Assembly: GCF_040954645.1 (NCBI RefSeq) | Contig: NC_092804.1 | Coordinates: 88,339,717 to 88,403,716, forward strand | Reading direction: 5' to 3' | Length of the DNA stretch: 64,000 nt | Source: Diabrotica undecimpunctata | Lineage: Eukaryota; Arthropoda; Insecta; Coleoptera; Chrysomelidae | Part shown: positions 34,204 through 49,054 of the stretch, one piece after another | How positions within the stretch are numbered: position 1 is the stretch's first letter | How the letters are laid out: each line of letters opens with the position of its first letter | The notes under the pieces: generated by a model | Seen by the model: the letters and a program-made list of their open reading frames with translations, nothing else | The model's database searches: none | What the model was told of the DNA's origin: nothing | Translations under genes and position numbers: made by a program

Positions 34204-36188
34204 TGAAAATGATTGAAATATGAAATAATTTTCAGTATTTTTTATATTAATATGTGCTTTAAAAGCTAAAGATCTTAGAAACTTCCTCTGAACGCTCTCC
34301 AATCCATCAATGTATACTTGATGAAATGGGGACCAAACAACAGAGCAGTATTCAAGACCTGAGCGTACCAGAGAGCAATACAATAATTTGAATACAATAG
34401 ATGAGAGATCATGACTGTTACGATAAATAAAACCAAGATTACGAAATCATGTTTCCTTAATTTTAAGAAAATGGCTTCTAAATGTCAATGCACAATCCAA
34501 TAATACACCCAAATCTCTTATCTCAGTAACTGAATCCAAGAGTACATCATTAAGAACATATCTATTAGCTATTAGATTATTTATACGACCAAATGAAATA
34601 CAAGAACATTTAGTCGGATTTAAGCTTAAACCATTTTGTTTTGACCATAAAAATATATTATTTACATCATCTTGCAGGAGATATCTATCCGATTTATTAT
34701 GTATACAACAAAATAACTTAAGATCATCAGCAAATAGCAGGAAGTGTGAGTTTTTGATAGCCTTACCAATATCGTTAATGAACAAGTTAAAAAACAAGGG
34801 ACCACAATGAGACCCTTGTGGTAACACCAGAATAACAATGGAATTCTTTTGAAATATAATTGTTAATCCGAACTTGCTGTGTACGTCCAATCAGAAAACT
34901 TTTAATCCAATTAACAACGGGGTCACCAAAGCCAAATGCATGAAGTTTGTGGACCAAAAGATTATGATTAACCTGGTCAAAGGCCTTTGAGAAATCAGTG
35001 TAACCGCTGTCGACCTGAATTTTATTCTCAAATGAACCCAACAAGTATTGTTGGTAATTGACAAGGTTTGTTACTGTTGACTTCCCGTTAGAAAATCCAT
35101 GTTGTTCATCAATAATTATATTTCTGCAAGCCCAGGTGAGATTTATCGATACCAATTTATCAATAAGTTTCGGGAATGCTGATTGAATAGTTATACCTCT
35201 ATAATTGTTAACACATTCGCGATTGCCAGATTTATAGATAGGTGTAAGAAAACTATTTTTCCAATATTGTGGAAATACAGATGATGACAATGATAAATTG
35301 AAAATTTGTTGTAAAGGTTTACAAAGGGAAAAAATACAGTTCTTAATAAGTGCTGCAGGTATACCATCAGGTCCTGAAGAATATGTAGTTTTTAAACTCA
35401 TAATCCCCTCGAAAACATCAGTCAGACCAAACTTCAGAATCTGAAAATCCACACTATAGTCCAATTTAAACTTAGGTACATTATACTCACTATCATTATA
35501 TGTACCTGAAAAATAACTGGCAAAAAGATTAACTATTTCATCACCATTCTGAGCTATTACATCCCCACCTTTATTAGTCATTACATTAAGATAAGCACTA
35601 GACCCACGTGTAGTACTAACATACCTCCAAAAAGAGTGGGGATTACTTGAAAGATTTGCTTGCATATTCTCTAAATTGTTCTTGTAAACATAATGCTTGT
35701 AATGATTTACATCTTTTCCTTAACACCGAAAATTCCTCATATGAGTTGCCTGAAGCTTTAAAATTCCTGTGAGCTATTTTTTTCTGTGTGACGAGATCAA
35801 TTAATTCTCGCGAAAACCAAACTGGAAAGCTTAATGATTTAAACCGTTTGATGGGAACAAACATATTGATGGCATCATATAAAATATGGTAAAAATTTTC
35901 TAAGCAGCAATTTATATCTGATTCATCTAATACCTTGTTCCAAGGAATTGAAGCTAAATATTCATTTAAAACTTGATAATTACATTTTTTAAAATCATGA
36001 TAGAAGACATCATATTTAAGAAACAAATTTAAATTGGTTGCATGTAACAATATAGTATATGCTGAATCATGTTGCGAAGTATTCAATAGAATATCAGTTG
36101 AAATCGACACAACTGCATCCCTCTGAGTACAGAAAACTAGATCTAAAAATTTATTATTAAGGTTAGGCAACGCATTTACTTGTGACAT
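34204..36188 (-). pseudogene. LINE endonuclease end, linker and reverse transcriptase
   Basis: The frame 35643-36188 holds the linker. The next frame (34787-35665) carries GPDGIPAALIK, FLTPIYKSG, NNYRGITI and TDFSKAFDQVNH (motif A). The frame 34447-34890 carries LPQGSHCGPLFFNLFI (motif B) and LLFADDLKLF (catalytic FADD). A last frame (34198-34383) has the C-terminal RSGLEYCSVVWSP block. The breaks are single-base frameshifts plus a stop near 34447. Confidence 0.8.
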
Positions 36189-36730
36189 ATTTTGAAAATT
36201 GTAGCAAGTACAAATAATATTTGCTGGAGAGTGATGCGGACACTCAACTGTAACACCATTACTAAGATTATCCCAGGATGCTTCAGTAGGTTGTAGTCAC
36301 CACACATACAGAATTCACAATCACTGAATCTATCCGCTAAGTCCAACATACAGGTGGAATGCTCCTCATATACTGACCCAGATGAACGTGGAGGAAAGTA
36401 CACTGCACCAATGGCTAACTTTTTTGTGTCACACATTACCTGTGTAAAAACGTGTTCCACAGAGGAATCGATAGACCTAACCAACATTGCATTAAGGATC
36501 TTATGGACAGCAATAAGAACACCACCACCACGAGTCTTTGAACTAGTTTCGGGGTCCCTGTCATGTCTATACACATTAAAGTGACTCAATCCCAATTCAG
36601 CATCTAAGATTCTAGGTGTAAGCCATGTTTCAATAATAATAATAACATCATAACTAGAAAGACTCACAGCATGTCTGAAATTCTGAAGTTTAGTGCACAT
36701 ACCGCCAACATTCTGAAAATATAAGCTCAA
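36176..36730 (-). pseudogene. LINE endonuclease domain, part 1
   Basis: Blocks YFQNVGGM, IIIIETWLTP, GGGVLIAV and MCGDYNL are the endonuclease motifs. A frameshift near 36290 takes the domain out of frame; the PHHSP block follows in another frame. Confidence 0.75.
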
Positions 36731-36984
36731 TGATCGTTTTTTGAATTATTGGATTTACTGACAATGATTTTGGGTACCCCATTAAAGTACTTGATCTTCA
36801 AATCATTCTCACCCTGTGTGTTTCTGAATTCTAACTCCTTATAAACGGCATTCACTTTCTCACGCTGTAAAGGGGTAAGATCAGCTCCAAGCAAATTAGA
36901 ACCCATTAAAGATCTACGTTGTTTTAGACATGAGATAACTATTGCTGAATCATTAAATGCGACTTTAGGAGGTCTTGGTTTAAA
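36731..36984 (-). pseudogene. LINE ORF1 C-terminus
   Basis: The minus frame reads PRPPKVAFNDSAIVISC, then GADLTPLQREKVNAVYKEL and IKYFNGVPKIIV, ending in TGA near 36735 just before ORF2. This matches the C-terminal domain of insect LINE ORF1 proteins related to the FP-type domain. Confidence 0.55.
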
Positions 36985-37944
36985 GTTGCATTAAAGTAAG
37001 TCGACCAAGGCGAAAAGCTTTAAAGGTGTTGTTTTTATATCACAGGCGTAGATTACGCGGGTTATTTTTTAGTCAAGGATCGAAAGGGGAGTGGATGCAA
37101 ACTTTTAAAAGCATATGTAGCCTTATTCGTATGTTTCACAACTCGTGCTGTTCATTTAGAATTGGTATCTGATTTAACTACTCATTCATTTATAGCAGCC
37201 TTTAGGCGCTTTGTAAACAGAAGAGGAAAACCTCTTAAGATGTACTCTGATAATGGAACTAACTTTCAGGGTGCTAATCGTGAACTAAAAGAGTTTTATG
37301 ATTTTATTAAGACTAATAAGCGTGAGATTCAAGACCATTCAATACTCGAAAGTATTGAATGGCACTTCATACCTCCACAATCGCCGCACTTCAGTGGCCT
37401 TTGGGAGGCCGGCGTTAAGTCAATAAAATCGCATTTAAAGCGCGTCGTCAGCAATGCTCACCTCACGTATGAGGAATTCTCTACAATACTCACGCAAGTA
37501 GAATCTGTCCTTAATAGTCGTCCTATATCTGCCCTTTCATCAGACTCCAATGACCTTTGTCCTTTGACTCCGGCTCATTTTCTGATCGGAAGGCCTTTGA
37601 CAGCCATTCCTGAACCTGATTTAATGTCCATAAACGAAAATAGATTGAACCAATTTCAGCGCCTTCAAAAAATGGTGCAGCACATTTGGTCAAGGTGGTC
37701 TAAGGAGTTCATAGGAGAGCTGCAGCAGCGGAAAAAATGGAAACAAGTTTCCAAAGGCATTAATATTGGCACACTAGTTCTTATCAAGGAAAAGAACTTG
37801 CCGCCTCTAATTTGGCAGTTGGGACATGTAGTCGAGCTGCATCCAGATCCAGACGGAGTTTCCAGGGTGGTGTCCATAAAGACGACGAGAGGGATCATTA
37901 AGAGAGCAGTATCTGTCATCTGCCCTCTACCATGCAGTGAATAG
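36985..37944 (+). pseudogene. BEL integrase
   Basis: From about 37047 the frame reads GVDYAGYFLVKDRKG (first catalytic Asp), TTRAVHLELVSDLTT, MYSDNGTNFQGA (second Asp), PPQSPHFSGLWEAGVKSIK (Glu), LTPAHFLIGRPL and a C-terminal domain ending at 37944. The D-D-E residues are present. The N-terminal zinc-binding part is missing and there is no usable start. It is followed by the polypurine tract (38028-38038) and right LTR. Confidence 0.85.
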
Positions 37945-38234
37945 TGCTAGACTCTTGAACAATTTTGCTCATTTTTGAAATTGTTAAGTTGTTGTATTAT
38001 TTTGAAAGACTATTTTTAGCCTTTCAAGGCGGGCGGCCTGTTCCGTTTCGCATTTATATTTATTTTAAAGATTATTTATCACAGTGGTGATATATTCATT
38101 TTTATCTCTATTTAAACATACGCGCCACTAACGAGAGCGCTTTGTGTTTTTTGCCGGCTAAGGCAGAAAACGGCTTTGGCGCGAAAAAATCACTTCGCCA
38201 TTAACACTCGACCAAGTCGGTCGATATATTGTAT

Positions 38235-39610
38235 TGTCATCGACGCATCAAGGAATTTGGATATCGGTTAAAATACTTGGGAATTCCAAGGTTGGCCAAA
38301 TCCAAATTTCTAATTGATTCGATGCAGGGAAATTCCACTTTCGCTACGTAAAACAAAGGATTTGTTTTACATAAAAGCAGGTAGATTTTCTCTCATCGGT
38401 CAGTCAAGCTTGCCTCTTCTACTGTAGACCTAGTCGGTGCTATTATTGTTCCTACTAAGTTATTGTTTTATTTCTGATTTTTTTATATACCATTTTATTT
38501 TAGCATTATTGTATATTCAGACCTTTTCAGGTTAGAATAATATATTGATCTATATTTGTTTTGATTGTTTATTTTTCTTGTATTTTGTGTCTAAGTTGTT
38601 CTTCCGTAAGTTAAGAATACTTAGAAATATTTATCTTGCTTTTTCTATCTTATATTCTGATTTGTACTTTGTCTAAGTAGTTCTTTCCGGTAAGTCAAAG
38701 AACTCTTAGAAATATTTCTCTGAATATTTGACTTGATATTTTAATTGTGCGTTTAAGCCGTTCTTTTCCGGTAAGTCAAAAGAACACTTAGAAATATTTT
38801 CATAATCATTGTTGCATTATTATTTCCGATATTTTATCTAAAATATTTTCTTCCTTAAGTTAAGAAAATACTTAATACATTTGTCTCTTTCATTTTATAT
38901 TTTATGCTAAGTTGTTTCTTCCGTAAGTCAAGAAACACTTAGCAATATTTCCACATCTTTTCTGTATTTGATTTTCGTATTTGTAAGTCGTTTCTTCCGT
39001 AAGTCAAGAAACACTTATAAGTATTTGTATTCTTATTTTTCCATATTTGATTCTCTTGTTTGTTTTCACTCTAAGTTGTTTCTTCCGTAAGTCAAGAAAC
39101 ACTTAGAAATATTTCCATACCTTGTTTCATATTTACATATTTCATTTATCTGTATTTCTGTCCTAAGTTGTTTCTTCCGTAAGACAAGAAACACTTAGGA
39201 ATATTTCTGCACTTTTCTATTCTTTTATCTTGTGTATTTTACTTTTCATTCTAAGTTGTTTCTTCCGTAAGTCAAGAAACACTTAGAAACATTTTCTTTG
39301 CATTGTACTTTTATACCATTTTATTTTTCTTGTTTACTGAGTTATTCCTTCCGTAAGTCGAGGAATACTTAGACTATTTTACCTGTTCTGTTTTCTATTT
39401 TTGATCTGTTATTTTGTAACTGCTCCTTGGAACTGTTACCTATAACAGATACTTGTCACGGTAACCGTTATTTTATACCAGTAGAAGTATTAAACCATTT
39501 TATCAGTGACAAGCAAAGATGGTCAATACCCGGTCTAATTCCGAGGACAGGAAGAAGTCCGCAGAGCCGGCGATGGGTCCTACAGGCCCAAATGCCCCCT
39601 CTCGGCAACA
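38235..39610 (+). repeat. Left LTR with hairpin array and gag start
   Basis: Contains ten inverted-repeat units at 38591-39374 and, near its 3' end, the gag ATG at 39519. The right copy is 41782-43157. Confidence 0.93.
38591..39374 (+). repeat. Array of ten hairpin units in the left LTR
   Basis: Each ~45-bp unit has the form CTAAGT-TGTTTCTT-loop-AAGAAACA-CTTAG with the loop close to CCGTAAGTC, spaced 70-95 bp apart and followed by AAATATTT. Stem sequences vary in pairs between units (GTTCTTTT with AAAAGAAC, ATTTTCTT with AAGAAAAT, TCCTAAGT with ACTTAGGA) while the loop is nearly constant. The right LTR has the same array at 42138-42921. Confidence 0.88.
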
Positions 39611-40460
39611 TGGCGCCCAACAAAAATCCGAATCCACGACCCCAGGACCGTCTTCAAGCCAGCCTTCAACCGCTGACTTCATAGCTGGACTTATGCAAGC
39701 GATGACGGCCCTTTCAACTACCCAAGGCACAATACCACAGATGCCCCAACACACACCTGAGCCACCGAAGCCCAGGATCACTTACATGAAACCACCCCAA
39801 TTCTCAGGCCGAGACATCGAGAATCCACTCAACTTTCTGAACAAAGCAGAGAACTTCCTCACCAAATACGATGTCGACGAGGACCAATGGATTGACTACC
39901 TAATAGACAATTCTCTCCACGGTGATGCGAAGAAATGGGCCCAGAAATTCTCACATACGGACCTGCCATACGACACGTTCCGAGGCCGCCTCCTGAAGAA
40001 GTACAACGATCCCGCTTTACTTTCAGCCCTCACATCCAAACTCCACGGCGAACACCAACGGAAGGACGAACCAACGGAAGACTTCATCAATGGGAAAGCT
40101 GCCCTGTTCAGACGTCTCGCCCCGTACACCCCTGAAGACCAGAGATGCATCACAATTGTGAATCAACTGCGACCAGAAATCTCGATCTGCCTACGGCTGA
40201 ACATCCCGAAGACAGAAGAAGACCTCCTAACGATCGCCCAGGGAATGGAAGCAGACACCCGCCGGAATACCGCTCTGAACAAACCCCAGCAACAACCTCA
40301 ACAGCCGTACCGTCCCCTACGTCAGGATAACGCTCCACGACACCCTGAGGCGATAGACGAATGGAGGAACCCCAGCGGACAGTACAGGATGCCATCAATG
40401 GACCAACCATCACCTCCAACCCCACAGAACCAGGGAAACGCCAATCGGGGCGCCAACTGA
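39519..40460 (+). CDS. Gag of the nested LTR element
   Basis: 313 residues. A disordered Pro/Ser/Gln-rich N-terminus is followed by a retrotransposon-Gag (capsid-like) domain from about residue 95 to 250 (YMKPPQFSGRD, NFLNKAENFL, AKKWAQKF, YDTFRGRLLKKY, LTIAQGMEA), then a Gln/Pro-rich tail. No zinc knuckle is seen. The ATG at 39519 is the first in frame and lies 92 bp before the LTR end, so the ORF runs through the LTR end and the primer-binding site (39611-39622). The protease lies in another frame downstream. Confidence 0.85.
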   Translation: MVNTRSNSEDRKKSAEPAMGPTGPNAPSRQHGAQQKSESTTPGPSSSQPSTADFIAGLMQAMTALSTTQGTIPQMPQHTPEPPKPRITYMKPPQFSGRDIENPLNFLNKAENFLTKYDVDEDQWIDYLIDNSLHGDAKKWAQKFSHTDLPYDTFRGRLLKKYNDPALLSALTSKLHGEHQRKDEPTEDFINGKAALFRRLAPYTPEDQRCITIVNQLRPEISICLRLNIPKTEEDLLTIAQGMEADTRRNTALNKPQQQPQQPYRPLRQDNAPRHPEAIDEWRNPSGQYRMPSMDQPSPPTPQNQGNANRGAN

Positions 40461-40529
40461 ACCCTGTTGTGAAGATGGTGCCCCAACTGAATCCTATTCA
40501 GGTACAACCCTCGACAGCAGGCCTCCCCT

Positions 40530-41251
40530 AACTATATGGAAGGATCAACGGGCAGCAAGTGAAGATTTTGGTCGACACCGGTGCCTCCGGGAACTTCGTT
40601 CACCAGAGGTTGATCCAGAGACGGGACCTGCAACGAGGACCAGGACTGGTTCAGCTGGCATGCACGGGCAGCACATCCCGCACCCTAGGGACTGCTGCAG
40701 TCAATATAAACATTGACACTCTGGACACGACTGTAAACTGCATGGTTATGGAGGATTTGAACCACGACGTTGTGTTAGGGATGCCTTGGTTGGAGCAGGA
40801 AGAGGCCAATGTAGACATACCCCGAAAATGTCTACACGCTGGTACTGCCTGCCGAACCACCATCTACTGGGCGACCCCAGCAGAAAGGCAAGCCAAACCA
40901 CAACAGCTGGAATTCCATCAAACCCCATCCCAACAAGCAGAGCAGTCAACCCAAGAGGACAATGAAATATTAGACAACCGTTCACGCCAGCCGACCACTG
41001 AAGAAACCGAAACAGCGGACATCAGTACAGGCACACCCGAAGAAGAAGAAGAAGAAGACTACGGCGTTCCATTACTAGAGACGATGGAGGACGTCGACGA
41101 GGAGGAAGAACCTAGCCTGACAGCAGATGACATGCCAGACGCCGAATGCCTTCTACTGATAGAGACAATGGAGCACGGCGACGAGGAGGACGACACCGAC
41201 TCCATCCTCGACGGTCCGGTCGACATACCACTCCGAGAGGAAATCCGGTGA
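40530..41251 (+). CDS. Retropepsin-type protease ORF of the nested element
   Basis: The frame opens after a TAA near 40529; no ATG is needed if made by frameshift or readthrough, and the first GTG is at 40559. The start shows KILVDTGASGNFVH (active site DTG) and further on DVVLGMPWLEQ (the flap/ILG-type block). After ~110 residues it becomes hydrophilic with long Glu/Asp runs, and stops at 41251. Nothing RT-like follows. Between gag stop (40458) and this ORF is a short direct duplication of CCAACTGAA-CCT. Confidence 0.75.
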
Positions 41252-41781
41252 AGTCACCGGACACACAAGAGAAAGAAACGACTTCGGAGACGCGAGCAGC
41301 AAACCTCCGAAGACGTACCCAGGAGCGAGATTGAAGAGAATCTCCTCCAAGAGTTCACGATGGTCGACGATGCTGACCATAGGACCCTGACCCCTCCGGA
41401 CGGACGGGATGAAGGAACCACAGCGCAGCCGACCGCCAAAGATGAACAAGGATAAGGTCCCATTACGACACGTGGAGATATCAAGGTGAATTGAGTAGCC
41501 TTATATCTTCACGACGTCGTAGGACCTCCTCAGGGTGAATAAAGTAGCCCTGACGGAAGCAGACGAGCCACCCGGCACACCTGGGCCTACTGGACCATAT
41601 ACAATTAAGTTCAAATATCTTAAGTACAATATCTTAGTTTTTTTTTTATCTTAAGTCTTTTAAATTATATTCTTTTAGGGTAAAAATTTTATTATTGTAT
41701 TTTTTTTGATTCTTAAATTGTATTTTTCTATTGTTTTAATAAATTTTCTTAGCACCGTTAGGTCTTTCAGAGGAGGGGGGA
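41252..41781. other. Noncoding 3' part of the nested element
   Basis: No pol domain. Contains a loosely repeated GGTGAAT...GTAGCC segment, an A/T-rich stretch and, at 41769-41781, the polypurine tract before the right LTR. Confidence 0.7.
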
Positions 41782-42137
41782 TGTCCTCGACGCATCAAGG
41801 AATTTGGATATCGGTTAAAATACTTAAGAATTCCAAGGTTGGCCAAATCCAAATTTCTAATTGATTCGATGCAGGGAAATTCCACTTTCGCTACGTAAAA
41901 CAAAGGATTTGTTTTACATAAAAGCAGGTAGATTTTCCCTCATCGGTCAGTCGAGCTTGCCTCTTCTACTGTAGACCTAGTCGGTGCTATTATTGTTCCT
42001 ACTAAGTTATTGTTTTATTTCTGATTTTTTTATATACCATTTTATTTTAGCATTATTGTATATTCAGACCTTTTCAGGTTAGAATAATATATTGATCTAT
42101 ATTTGTTTTGATTGTTTATTTTTCTTGTATTTTGTGT

Positions 42138-42921
42138 CTAAGTTGTTCTTCCGTAAGTTAAGAACACTTAGAAATATTTATCTTGCTTTTTCTATCTTAT
42201 ATTCTGATTTGTACTTTGTCTAAGTAGTTCTTTCCGGTAAGTCAAAGAACTCTTAGAAATATTTCTCTGAATATTTGACTTGTTATTTTAATTGTGCGTT
42301 TAAGCCGTTCTTTTCCGGTAAGTCAAAAGAACACTTAGAAATATTTTCATAATCATTGTTGCATTATTATTTCCGATATTTTATCTAAGATATTTTCTTC
42401 CTTAAGTTAAGAAAATACTTAATACATTTGTCTCTTTCATTTTCTATTTTATGCTAAGTTGTTTCTTCCGTAAGTCAAGAAACACTTAGCAATATTTCCA
42501 CATCTTTTCTGTATTTGATTTTCGTATTTGTAAGTCGTTTCTTCCGTAAGTCAAGAAACACTTATAAGTATTTGTATTCTTATTTTTCCATATTTGATTC
42601 TCTTGTTTGTTTTCACTCTAAGTTGTTTCTTCCGTAAGTCAAGAAACACTTAGAAATATTTCCATACCTTGTTTCATATTTACATATTTCATTTATCTGT
42701 ATTTCTGTCCTAAGTTGTTTCTTCCGTAAGACAAGAAACACTTAGGAATATTTCTGCACTTTTCTATTCTTTTATCTTGTGTATTTTACTTTTCATTCTA
42801 AGTTGTTTCTTCCGTAAGTCAAGAAACACTTAGAAACATTTTCTTTGCATTGTACTTTTATACCATTTTATTTTTCTTGTTTACTGAGTTATTCCTTCCG
42901 TAAGCCGAGGAATACTTAGAC
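42138..42921 (+). repeat. Array of ten hairpin units in the right LTR
   Basis: Copy of the left array, offset by exactly 3547 bp, with very few differences. Confidence 0.88.
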
Positions 42922-43288
42922 TATTTTACCTGTTCTGTTTTCTATTTTTGATCTGTTATTTTGTAACTGCTCCTTGGAACTGTTACCTATAACAGATACT
43001 TGTCACGGTAACCGTTATTTTATACCAGTAGAAGTATTAAACCATTTTATCAGTGACAAGCAAAGATGGTCAACACCCGGTCTAATTCCGAGGACAGGAA
43101 GAAGTCCGCAGAGCCGGCGATGGGTCCTACAGGCCCAAATGCCCCCTCTCGGCAACAGTATAGCCGGCTTTTTTAACGATCGTAATCAGAACATACGTAA
43201 TAAAAGTGTTTCAACCCCCATCGTTTTTTCTTCAAATTGATTGCAAATAATAAGAACAATATAATTGAACAGTTACTACATATTCATA

Positions 43289-46660
<3,372 letters not shown>

Positions 46661-46734
<74 letters not shown>

Positions 46735-47188
46735 AAAAAGAAGTACTTGTAACTCGTTTGGAGCAAATATATAACTGTTTTGGATGGGTTGGAGTCAATA
46801 AAAATGCTAGTGATTAACTATTTTTTATTATTAATCTCGAGCTTTCAATTGTGCTTACAATTATTATCAAGAGCTAAAAAAGACAAAATATCTTACAAGG
46901 TTGAACTAGAAAGAAAAAACAATTTTTGATAACTATTAGCAGCAATTTTTATTTAGTAAACTAATTGTTATTTGGTAAGTTAACAAAAATTGTTTTTTCT
47001 TTCTAGTTCAACCTTGTAAGATATTTTGTCTTTTTTAGCTCTTGATAATAATTGTACACAATTTCAATTGTAACACAATTGAAAGCTCGAGATTAAAAAA
47101 ATAGTTAACCAATAGCCCTTTTATTGACTCCAAACCATCCAAAACAGTTATATATTTGCTCCAAACGAGTTACAAGTACTTCTTTTTT

Positions 47189-47277
<89 letters not shown>
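46661..47277. mobile_element. Penelope-like terminal inverted pair bounded by (TA)n
   Basis: Two inverted copies, 46731-46930 and 46984-47190, around a ~55-bp spacer, with (TA)n on both outer sides (46661-46729 and 47191-47277). On the minus strand the left copy reads TTGATAA-T-AATTGT-AAGC-ACAATT-GAAA-GCTCG (46843-46870), the same layout as the hammerhead-like cores in the other PLE termini, with two core changes. The right copy has a 17-bp expansion in the stem II loop. No ORF. Confidence 0.6.
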
Positions 47278-47281
<4 letters not shown>

Positions 47282-48700
47282 ATGATGTATTGTTTGTGAA
47301 AGATGAGCAATGAGTGTTTTTAATAATATAGGGTTTTTAAATTATCTTTATTATATCTATTATGAAACACACATATATATCTAACCTAGCCAATGTAAAT
47401 TTAAAATAAACTATCTTTAAATTGAAATTCTTATGAAACTAATTAAATTCTATAGACAATGTAAAATTTAAACAAACTATCTTCAAAATTGAAATTGTTA
47501 TGACACTAACTAAATTATATTAACAAAATGTTGTACCTTTCTGTCACTGAATGCCTAAATGAACTGTTTTCCACTATATAGATTCTAATCACCACTCAAT
47601 GTCTTCGTGCTTCGGTTATCCTTGTTTTTGTGAAATTTCGTTTTCCAATTATCAGCTTCCACCAATTTAAAATATATTTCTTCTTAAGCATTTATAAACC
47701 ACCAAGCAAACCAGCAAACAGCGTTTATATTTATTCTTCTTTTCAGTATACCAATATCCAATCACCAAATATATTATATAATTTTAATTTTCATTTAATA
47801 CTTCTTGCATTATCCAATCACCATTTATACATTACATAATTTTTAATCTTCAATAATATTTTCTTTATACTGTTTCTTAATCTTCATTTAACTCACTATA
47901 TTGAACAATTGGACCTTCTGTCTGACTATAATTGATGTGACTTCTATTTCATGCTAACTCTAATTAACTTTCATACTAAACTGGCCTTATAGTAACTGTA
48001 ACTCATAACTGATGCCTTGAATCCAAATCACCGGGTATTTATATCTTTTTCCATGTTCCAGAATCATCTAGCAAGAAATCATATTCCATTTGTTCTATTA
48101 AATACATGTTCTGGAACAATCCATTTCGCAAACAAGGCCATCTCCGGTGATCTAGAGAATTCCTTACTTTTCTATAGAGAATTTTGTTGACATTTAGGCT
48201 TTTCAGATCAGAATATACACTTAAATTAGTAACTAACACTCTAATTTAATAAACTACACATTTTAAACAACATATTATTATAACCCCACTTTATATTCCT
48301 AATTATTATTTAAAATGTCACTTGGAGAGTATGTATATCTGGTTGCCTAATCACATGGCTCACTTAAATATATTTACAACATTATAATTACTAAAATAAA
48401 ACTTTTTTTACACTTATTACATGCTAATTTCTTAAAAATGCCCTCACATAAATAATTTTTTAAAATATTCTCTAGTATATAACTTATTAAAATAACCAAA
48501 TACTGTTAATATCTAATATTATCTAGTATATAATTTATAAATTATTTTCTTTAAACAACAATCATCTCAATACCTCAAAATAATATTTAAAATAAATAAT
48601 TTACTTATTATTTTTTTAAATATTAATTTTCTTATCCACATACCCTAATAAATTAATAATTCAATTTTTTTTTTATTTAAAATGTGTTCTATTATAAACA
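47278..48700 (-). repeat. Gypsy 3' LTR, 1423 bp
   Basis: Boundary chosen from TGTTTATAATAG...CATCATAACA ends on the minus strand and the purine stretch next to 48701. It lacks a ~39-bp segment present in the other LTR near 52870. Apparent small ORFs are noncoding. Confidence 0.75.
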
Positions 48701-49054
48701 TCCCTGTTCGCTGTCTATGTCAAACTGTCATGTCATATAGAGCAATGGAGGCTATATGAGAAAATAAACATATAATCTAATCATCTATTATTGTGTTATG
48801 TTTATTTATAGACAAAATCTAGGAATTATTTCCATTCAACAGGCTTTCATCTATATGAATTGGTAAGTTTTACACTTTATTATATTAGAAAGACATTTAT
48901 AGAATCAATTTTGTATCTAACCCCAAATTATGATTTTTAGGGTACAAAATAATTTCCATATGTACAAGACAACAAGTATGATGTCAAATTGATTCACAAT
49001 AATGAAATCTACCATCTATTTAACAAATCAAGTCTATTGAATAAAATGGATATA

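Larger units (their letters stand above)
34204..36984 (-). mobile_element. Jockey/CR1-type LINE, 5' truncated, inserted in BEL
   Basis: On the minus strand it contains the end of ORF1, then endonuclease and RT of ORF2. Several frameshifts and stops show it is dead. No clear target duplication was found, and BEL sequence between RT and integrase is missing at this site, so insertion came with a deletion or one followed. Confidence 0.8.
38235..43157 (+). mobile_element. Non-autonomous Gag-protease LTR element (TR-GAG-like)
   Basis: Two LTRs of equal length, 38235-39610 and 41782-43157 (1376 bp each), start TGTC and end CAACA, with few differences between them. The target duplication gtat is at 38231-38234 and 43158-43161. 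A polypurine tract (AGAGGAGGGGGGA) precedes the right LTR, and TGGCGCCCAACA after the left LTR is a shortened tRNA-Lys-type primer-binding site. Inside are only Gag and protease ORFs; no RT, RNase H or integrase. Its body is much GC-richer than its surroundings. Confidence 0.92.
24629..43234 (+). mobile_element. BEL/Pao LTR retrotransposon with three nested insertions
   Basis: The 5-bp duplication aattg flanks it at 24624-24628 and 43235-43239. Both LTRs start TGTTCCGTTTCGC and end TTTTTTCTTCA. Gag, aspartic protease, RT and integrase fragments appear in BEL order. A purine-rich GGCGGGCGGCC lies directly before the right LTR. Removing 27178-33161, about 34204-36984 and 38235-43161 brings the BEL parts together, except for RNase H and the integrase N-terminus, which are missing at the LINE site. 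Many stops and frameshifts show it is dead. Confidence 0.9.
38039..43234 (+). repeat. BEL right LTR, split by a nested element
   Basis: BEL LTR sequence is 38039-38234 plus 43162-43234, about 269 bp when joined. The nested Gag-protease element lies between, with its duplication gtat. Confidence 0.85.
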
